Position numbers and translations under genes: made by a program. DNA of 13,135 nucleotides from an uncultured Pseudomonadota bacterium. Lineage in GTDB: Bacteria > Pseudomonadota > Gammaproteobacteria > Burkholderiales > SG8-39. Where the stretch lies: NCBI GenBank assembly GCA_903895005.1, contig CAITSH010000065.1, positions 1 to 13,135 on the forward strand, in the 5' to 3' direction. The notes beneath the pieces were generated by a model that was not told the origin of the DNA, ran no database searches, and worked only from the letters and a program-made list of their open reading frames with translations. This document shows, in pieces, positions 8,671-13,135 of this stretch (position 1 is its first letter; every line of letters begins with the position of its first letter).

Positions 8671-9051
8671 CTCACCTCCTCCAAGGCCAAGCGCTTGCAC
8701 ATTGCAAGGTTGCACGCATTAGGCCACCAAGCGATCCCCCCCCAACGGGAGGACCCGTAACGAACGTAACACGGGGGGCCGGACCTCCCAAAGCCGCACC
8801 AGCCGGGCATTTGCAGCAGCAATGGCTGTAAAAGGCCGCCTGACGCGGGTTTCCAGCCTGTAGCCTTGGTTAGGACCGGCGTTGAAGCGAAAGGTTCGCC
8901 GCGCGGAGCAATGTAAAATCCGTGGCAATCTGGCGCGTCTGGCAGGTGCACACCCGGAGCAGGCGTGATTGAAGGATTCGACCGCAAGCGCGTCACGGTC
9001 AAAGACCGCCGGTTGTTAGAATACAAGCTATCCAACCCAAAAGGCCTAGGC
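8671..9051. other. 381-base gap before the Pel operon with strong potential RNA structure
   Basis: No convincing gene. The first 12 bases (8671-8682) are the strong ribosome site of the ankyrin gene on the minus strand. At 8747-8789, GGGAGG pairs with CCTCCC and, inside it, CCCGT (8754-8758) with ACGGG (8771-8775). A run of eight C (8736-8743) can instead pair with six G (8773-8778), so two folds compete. If the minus-strand transcript starts far up, this is a leader of the ankyrin mRNA. On the plus strand, CGGTC-AAA-GACCG (8996-9008) lies just before a -10-like TAGAAT. A 94-codon minus-strand frame (8667-8951) crosses the region, but its composition does not convince. It could also be a dispersed repeat. 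Confidence 0.5.
9017..9022 (+). promoter_or_regulatory. Possible -10 element of the Pel operon
   Basis: TAGAAT matches five of six bases of the sigma-70 -10 consensus, 30 bases before the epimerase ATG at 9052. The bases 16-18 upstream do not resemble a -35, so an activator may be needed; a small dyad, CGGTC-AAA-GACCG at 8996-9008, lies where such a factor could bind. Pel operons are commonly controlled by c-di-GMP-responsive regulators, but no known operator is recognised here. Confidence 0.3.
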
Positions 9052-9975
9052 ATGTCCGCGGCAATGCACGTTCTGGTAACCGGTGGCGCCGGTTTCATCG
9101 GCTCACACAGCACCGACACACTTCTCGCCTCAGGGGCGCGCGTTCGCATTTTGGATAACTTCTCCAACGGCAGACGCGGCAACCTGCCGACCGGGAACCC
9201 AAGACTGAAAATCGTCGAGGGAGACATCCGCGACACCGCAACCGTGGCAAGCGCGCTTGTCGGCTGTACCCACGTGCTTCATCTCGCAGCCCAGGTATCC
9301 GTCCAAGCGTCTGTGGCCGACCCCGTCAATTCATGCCACAACAACGTAATCGGCTTTTTGAACGTTCTTGACGCCGCGCGCAAGGCGGGCGTGCTGCGCC
9401 TTGTCTACGCCTCGAGTGCCGCGGTCTATGGCACGCCCGCATCCCTGCCCCTTGACGAGGCTTCGCCAACCGCGCCAATCTCACCATACGGGCTTGAAAA
9501 ACATATCGACGACCAGTACGCCGGCCTTTACGCCTCGCTCTATGGATTTTCTTCCATGGGCATGCGCTACTTCAACGTATACGGTCCGCGCCAGGATCCG
9601 CGCTCCCCTTATGCGGGCGTAATCAGCAAATTCACCGATGCCCTCGCAGCGGCAAAGCCGGTGCGCATCTTCGGAGATGGCGGGCAGACCCGCGATTTTG
9701 TTTTCGTCAAAGACATCGCCCGCATGAACATGCTCGCCCTCTCCTCGGCCGACCGCGGCGTATGCAACATCGGCACCGGCACCAGCGTCACCCTGCTGCA
9801 AATGGTGGACGCACTCGAAACGGCCGCCGGGAGGACCATCCCGCGCCAATTCGAACCTCCGGCCACCGGTGATATCCGCGACTCGGCGATGTCGCCGGAA
9901 CGGCTTGTTGCCCTGTTCGGCGAAAAGCCCTCGACGCCGCTCACCGACGGCCTCAAACAACTGCTCGCGGCCTGA
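9052..9975 (+). CDS. pelX: NAD-dependent sugar-nucleotide epimerase, PelX-like
   Basis: Protein of 307 residues of the extended short-chain dehydrogenase family (UDP-hexose 4-epimerase type). The NAD-binding loop GGAGFIG is at 11-17, Asp35 follows the second strand (RILDNFSNG), LHLAAQVSV is at 77-85, the active-site serine is in YASSAAVYG (119-127), and the Tyr-Lys pair is in YGLEK, Tyr146 and Lys150. RYFNVYGPRQDP and GDGGQTRDFVFVKDIA are conserved. PelX of Pseudomonas protegens, a UDP-GlcNAc C4-epimerase tied to Pel production, is the likely counterpart, inferred from the one-base TGATG overlap with pelA. ATG at 9052 has AAGG upstream; 9064 is an alternative. A longer frame from 8965 adds 29 residues unlike the family. 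It would supply UDP-GalNAc, which Pel needs, but other epimerase activities cannot be excluded. Confidence 0.8.
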   Translation: MSAAMHVLVTGGAGFIGSHSTDTLLASGARVRILDNFSNGRRGNLPTGNPRLKIVEGDIRDTATVASALVGCTHVLHLAAQVSVQASVADPVNSCHNNVIGFLNVLDAARKAGVLRLVYASSAAVYGTPASLPLDEASPTAPISPYGLEKHIDDQYAGLYASLYGFSSMGMRYFNVYGPRQDPRSPYAGVISKFTDALAAAKPVRIFGDGGQTRDFVFVKDIARMNMLALSSADRGVCNIGTGTSVTLLQMVDALETAAGRTIPRQFEPPATGDIRDSAMSPERLVALFGEKPSTPLTDGLKQLLAA

Positions 9976-12707
9976 TGCGCTGGCTCGCCGCGCTGCTGCT
10001 ATTGATCGCCGCCGGGGCGGCGGCGCAACAGCCCAACATCGCGCTCTATTACGGACGCGACGTACCCTGGGACGAACTGGCCGCCTTTGACGCCGTTGTT
10101 CTGGAATCCGAAGCCGCCGGCCCGATACCGCCGCAGTGGGGGCGTGGGCGCACGCTCCCGCTCGCTTACCTTTCCGTTGGGGAAATGCATCCCTCACGCG
10201 CCTACTTCAAAGACCTTCCCGCGGCATGGCGCATTGGCGAGAACACCGCGTGGGGCAGTGTGGTGGTCGACCAAAGCCAGCCCGACTGGCCCAAATGGCT
10301 GTTGCAGCACGGCGTAAAGCCCTTGTGGGACGCGGGCTATCGCGGATTTTTTCTCGATACGCTGGACTCCTACCACCTGGCGGCAAAAACCGGCGCCACG
10401 CGTGCCGAGCAGGAAAACGGACTGGCACGCGTGGTGGCCGAAATCAGGCGCGCCTATCCGGAGGCAAAACTCATTTTCAACCGCGGTTTTGAAATTTTGC
10501 CCAAGGTTCATCGTGAGGCCTGGGTGGTGGCGGCAGAATCGCTGTTCCGTGGATGGAATCAAGCGGAGAAACGCTACCAGGACGTGCTGCCGGCCGATCG
10601 CGACTGGCTGGTAGGTCAGCTCAGGCGCGCACGAGACGAATACAAGCTGCCGGTTCTCGCCATCGATTACGTCGCGCCTGAGGAGCGCGCACTCGCAAGG
10701 ACTACGGCGAAAAAAATAGAGTCATTGGGGTTCGTGCCCTGGGTAAGCAACCCCGAGCTTGACCTGTTGGGCGTCGGGGCGATCGAAGTCATGCCGCGCA
10801 AGATTCTGATGCTCTACGACGACAACAAGAACGAGGCTGGATTGATCCTGCAGGAGATCAGCCGCTTCGCCACCATGCCGCTCAATCATATGGGCTACAC
10901 GGCCCAATACATTGAGGCCTCGCGCGCGCTACCCGCGCACCCGCTTGCCGGTCGCTACGCTGCAGTGGTCTCATGGTTAAGCGAGAACGCAGCCGACCCA
11001 TCCGCCTATGCCCGCTTTTTGCAAAGCGCCTTCTCCCAAGGGATCCGCGTCGCCATGATCGGCGGATTCGGCCTATCCCAGGGGGCTTTACTGGACAAGC
11101 ACACCGGCCTGAAGAGCCGCGCTCCGGGCACCACGCCGGCGCGGGTCACCATTTCCATGCGCGATCCGATGATGGGGCTGGAGCTGGCTCCCGTGTCCGA
11201 CCGGCGCCAGTTTTATCCGCTCGAAGCCGTAGGCGGCACCCCGCTGCTGCGCCTTGCAAACGAACGCGGCGACACCATGGATGCCGCGGCCCTGATGCCC
11301 TGGGGCGGCTATGTCCTCGCCCCCCACGCGCTCGTCTACCTGCCCAGTTACAAAGGCGCACGATGGGTTATTGATCCGTTCGCCTTCCTAACACGCGCGC
11401 TTGCGCTGCCGCTGATGCCCGCGCCCGATGTCACCACCGAAAATGGACGCCGGCTGATGCTCGTGCACATGGACGGGGATGGCTTTGCGAGCCGCACGGA
11501 ACTTCCGGGCACCCCCTTGGCCGGAGAAGCCGTCTTGAGCGAGTTTTTCGCGAAGTACCGCATACCGAGCACGGCATCGGTCATTCAAGGCGAGGTTGCG
11601 GCCGACGGACTGTACCCGCAATTGTCACCAGCCCTCGAGGCGGCGGCCAAGCGCCTGTTCGCGCTGCCCCATGTCGAGATCGCCAGCCATTCTCTTTCCC
11701 ACCCCTTTCGCTGGAGCCGCTTGGAGCTTGGCAACGAGTCGGGAAGCTACAACCTGAAACTCCCAAATTACCTCTTTGATATCAAGGCCGAGATAAATGG
11801 CTCGATTGACTACATCAACAGCCGCCTCGCACCGCCCGGAAAACAGGTCAAGGTGTTCCTGTGGACAGGGGACAGCAATCCGGGGGCGGACAGCGTCGCG
11901 CGCACAGCCGAGGCGGGCGTTGGCAACATGAACGGCGGCGACACATGGATAAGCCGGGCGGAGCCCAGCCTCACCCTCGTTTCCCCCATTGGCATCCCAA
12001 AAGGGAAATTTTTCCAGGTATTCGCCCCCAACCAGAATGAAAACCTTTACACGAATCTGTGGAACGGCCCCTTTTATGGCTACGAGCGCGTCATAGAGAC
12101 CTTCCAGATGACTGACAGCCCGCGTCGCCTCAAACCGGTAGACATCTACTTTCACACCTACTCTGCCACCAAGCGCGCTTCAATCGCCGCGCTGCACAAG
12201 GTTTATCAATGGGCTCTGGCACGCGATCCGTTCAATGTCTACGCTTCCGAATACATAAACAAGGCCATCGACTTCAACACCATGACAGTCGCAAAAAGCG
12301 GCGATGGCTGGCTGATCCGCGGATCCGGCGCCCTGCGAACCGTGCGCTTTCCTGCTGCAGCAGGACACCTCGACATGGAACGAAGCCGCAGCCTTGCCGG
12401 CTACGCTCGGCATAACGATCAGCACTACCTGCACCTTGCCGGCGGCGAAGCCTATGTTGCGCTCGCCCCCGAAGCGCCGCGCGCCCCCTTTCTGGAGCAG
12501 GCAAACGGGCGCATCGAGCAGATAAGCCGAGACGCCAAAAGCTTCAGCGTCCGGCTTTCCGGGCACCAGCCGCTCGCGTTCAGCCTGGGCGCGGCCGAAG
12601 GCTGCGAATTGCGGGCTGACGGCCGCCCGCTCTTGCCCAAAGCGGCCAACAAAACCAGCCACGAGCTTCCCCTTGGAACAGCGACGATCTCGGCCCATTG
12701 CCGCTGA
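9975..12707 (+). CDS. pelA: PelA: Pel polysaccharide deacetylase and glycoside hydrolase
   Basis: Protein of 910 residues (P. aeruginosa PelA is about 948), a periplasmic enzyme that partly deacetylates Pel and can cut it. A signal peptide is clear: MRWLAALLLLIAAGAAA then QQPNIALYY. The GH166-type hydrolase domain covers about 18-270, with FFLDTLDSY (125-133) and AAESLFRGW holding the likely catalytic Glu188 (P. aeruginosa Glu218). A middle Rossmann-like domain follows (about 275-480, starting KILMLYDDNKNEAG). The deacetylase domain has HMDGDGF (Asp500, Asp502) and ASHSLSHPF (His572, His576). The spacing Asp500-His572-His576 is the same as in P. aeruginosa Asp528-His600-His604, so the metal site appears complete. 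A beta-rich C-terminal part runs from about 780. The ATG overlaps the epimerase stop by one base, suggesting coupled translation. Confidence 0.95.
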   Translation: MRWLAALLLLIAAGAAAQQPNIALYYGRDVPWDELAAFDAVVLESEAAGPIPPQWGRGRTLPLAYLSVGEMHPSRAYFKDLPAAWRIGENTAWGSVVVDQSQPDWPKWLLQHGVKPLWDAGYRGFFLDTLDSYHLAAKTGATRAEQENGLARVVAEIRRAYPEAKLIFNRGFEILPKVHREAWVVAAESLFRGWNQAEKRYQDVLPADRDWLVGQLRRARDEYKLPVLAIDYVAPEERALARTTAKKIESLGFVPWVSNPELDLLGVGAIEVMPRKILMLYDDNKNEAGLILQEISRFATMPLNHMGYTAQYIEASRALPAHPLAGRYAAVVSWLSENAADPSAYARFLQSAFSQGIRVAMIGGFGLSQGALLDKHTGLKSRAPGTTPARVTISMRDPMMGLELAPVSDRRQFYPLEAVGGTPLLRLANERGDTMDAAALMPWGGYVLAPHALVYLPSYKGARWVIDPFAFLTRALALPLMPAPDVTTENGRRLMLVHMDGDGFASRTELPGTPLAGEAVLSEFFAKYRIPSTASVIQGEVAADGLYPQLSPALEAAAKRLFALPHVEIASHSLSHPFRWSRLELGNESGSYNLKLPNYLFDIKAEINGSIDYINSRLAPPGKQVKVFLWTGDSNPGADSVARTAEAGVGNMNGGDTWISRAEPSLTLVSPIGIPKGKFFQVFAPNQNENLYTNLWNGPFYGYERVIETFQMTDSPRRLKPVDIYFHTYSATKRASIAALHKVYQWALARDPFNVYASEYINKAIDFNTMTVAKSGDGWLIRGSGALRTVRFPAAAGHLDMERSRSLAGYARHNDQHYLHLAGGEAYVALAPEAPRAPFLEQANGRIEQISRDAKSFSVRLSGHQPLAFSLGAAEGCELRADGRPLLPKAANKTSHELPLGTATISAHCR

Positions 12708-13135
12708 ACCTGAAAGGACGCGCGTCCTTTCTCCGGCGGCGCTGGCTGGCGTCATCGTCATGGTCGTCATCGCCCTGGTGCTGTTGTTCCCCCGCAAAAC
12801 ATTGATCGAACAAGTTGCGAACGAACCGGGTAACGATCAGCTGACCCTGAACTATCTCGAGAACCTGCTGCGTACCGACCCCCGCAACGCCGAACTTCGG
12901 CTCATGCTGGTCGAAAAAAAGCTCGCGGCGGGCCAGGTTACCGAAGCACGCAGCCTCCTCGAACCGCTAAAGGGCGACCTGAATCCGTCAACCCGACGTC
13001 GCGCGCTGATGATCGAATTCCGCTTCAGTGAAGCGCAGGCCTTCGCCAGCCCCAAGGAGGGCGCCGCGCGCGGTCCAGCGCTGGCTGCGTTGCGCGGCAT
13101 GCTGGCATCGATCTCGGGTGAAGAATGGGATTCAG
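12673..13135 (+). CDS. pelB: PelB, N-terminal part (cut by the window end)
   Basis: Open to the right edge without a stop, about 154 residues visible. PelB is the large outer-membrane porin with a periplasmic TPR scaffold that exports Pel and contacts PelA. From a TTG at 12673 the protein has a basic N-terminus, then a 20-residue hydrophobic helix (SPAALAGVIVMVVIALVLLF), then helical text with TPR character (LTLNYLENLLRTDPRNAELRLMLVEKKLAAGQVTEARSLL). The TTG start is chosen because the in-frame ATG at 12760 would cut the membrane helix in half; neither has a clear ribosome site. With the TTG, pelB overlaps pelA by 35 bases. Identity rests on position after pelA, the helix and the TPR-like pattern. 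Confidence 0.75.
   Translation, partial: MEQRRSRPIAAEPERTRVLSPAALAGVIVMVVIALVLLFPRKTLIEQVANEPGNDQLTLNYLENLLRTDPRNAELRLMLVEKKLAAGQVTEARSLLEPLKGDLNPSTRRRALMIEFRFSEAQAFASPKEGAARGPALAALRGMLASISGEEWDS
12712..12731. repeat. 20-base perfect palindrome at the pelA/pelB junction
   Basis: GAAAGGACGCGCGTCCTTTC is its own reverse complement. It begins 5 bases after the pelA stop codon and, if pelB starts at the TTG, lies inside the pelB N-terminal coding sequence (residues ERTRVLS). As RNA it could form an 8-bp stem with a GCGC loop near the pelB start. As DNA it could be a protein-binding site. No T-run that would suit a terminator follows. Confidence 0.8.

Noticed and set aside
8683..9051. c-di-GMP (GEMM) riboswitch upstream of the Pel operon
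   Set aside because: I looked for the conserved core of the class on both strands and did not find it; the region keeps only generic stem-loop potential.
9481..10197. Minus-strand frame of 238 codons across the epimerase/pelA junction
   Set aside because: Antisense to two well-supported genes, and its translation is low in structure and rich in Arg.

Overview
The window looks like chromosomal DNA of a GC-rich Gram-negative bacterium, most likely a betaproteobacterium. The reasons are the high GC in all genes, the proteobacterial sucC-sucD pair, a DUF2889 gene next to sucC, a SapC-family gene, and a Pel exopolysaccharide locus that opens with a sugar-nucleotide epimerase gene. The assignment is an inference; no rRNA or other taxonomic marker is present. 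No tRNA, rRNA, CRISPR, transposase or phage gene was seen.

Layout. (1) 90-5336, minus strand, six genes read right to left: a DUF2889 protein, sucC and sucD (both subunits of succinyl-CoA synthetase), a small antibiotic-biosynthesis-monooxygenase-fold protein, a SapC-family protein, and a PuuE-like polysaccharide deacetylase. Only sucC and sucD are an obvious functional pair. (2) 5506-7910, plus strand: glycerol kinase glpK and a formate/nitrite transporter (FNT) gene. Between them lies a compact palindromic control region holding an FNR/DNR-type box. (3) 7921-8670, minus strand: an exported ankyrin-repeat protein whose stop lies only 10 bases from the FNT stop. (4) 8671-9051: 381 bases without a convincing gene but with strong potential RNA structure. 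(5) 9052 to the right edge, plus strand: the start of a Pel operon, with a PelX-like epimerase, pelA (complete, with the deacetylase catalytic residues and the candidate hydrolase glutamate) and the first part of pelB, which is cut by the window end.

How the genes work together. In the Pel locus the epimerase would supply UDP-GalNAc-type precursor, PelA would trim and deacetylate the polymer in the periplasm, and PelB would guide it out. The epimerase stop and pelA start overlap by one base, and pelA and pelB probably overlap too, so this is a tightly coupled operon. The FNT gene appears to have a class II FNR-type promoter whose predicted transcription start is the A of the ATG, which would give a leaderless mRNA. 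SucCD is housekeeping TCA-cycle metabolism. I did not find a clearly new multi-gene defence or mobile system. The most unusual signals are non-coding: overlapping hairpins before the FNT gene, a hairpin between sucC and sucD, a 20-base perfect palindrome at the pelA/pelB junction, and the structured gap before the Pel operon. Bases 1-89 show no gene I can support.
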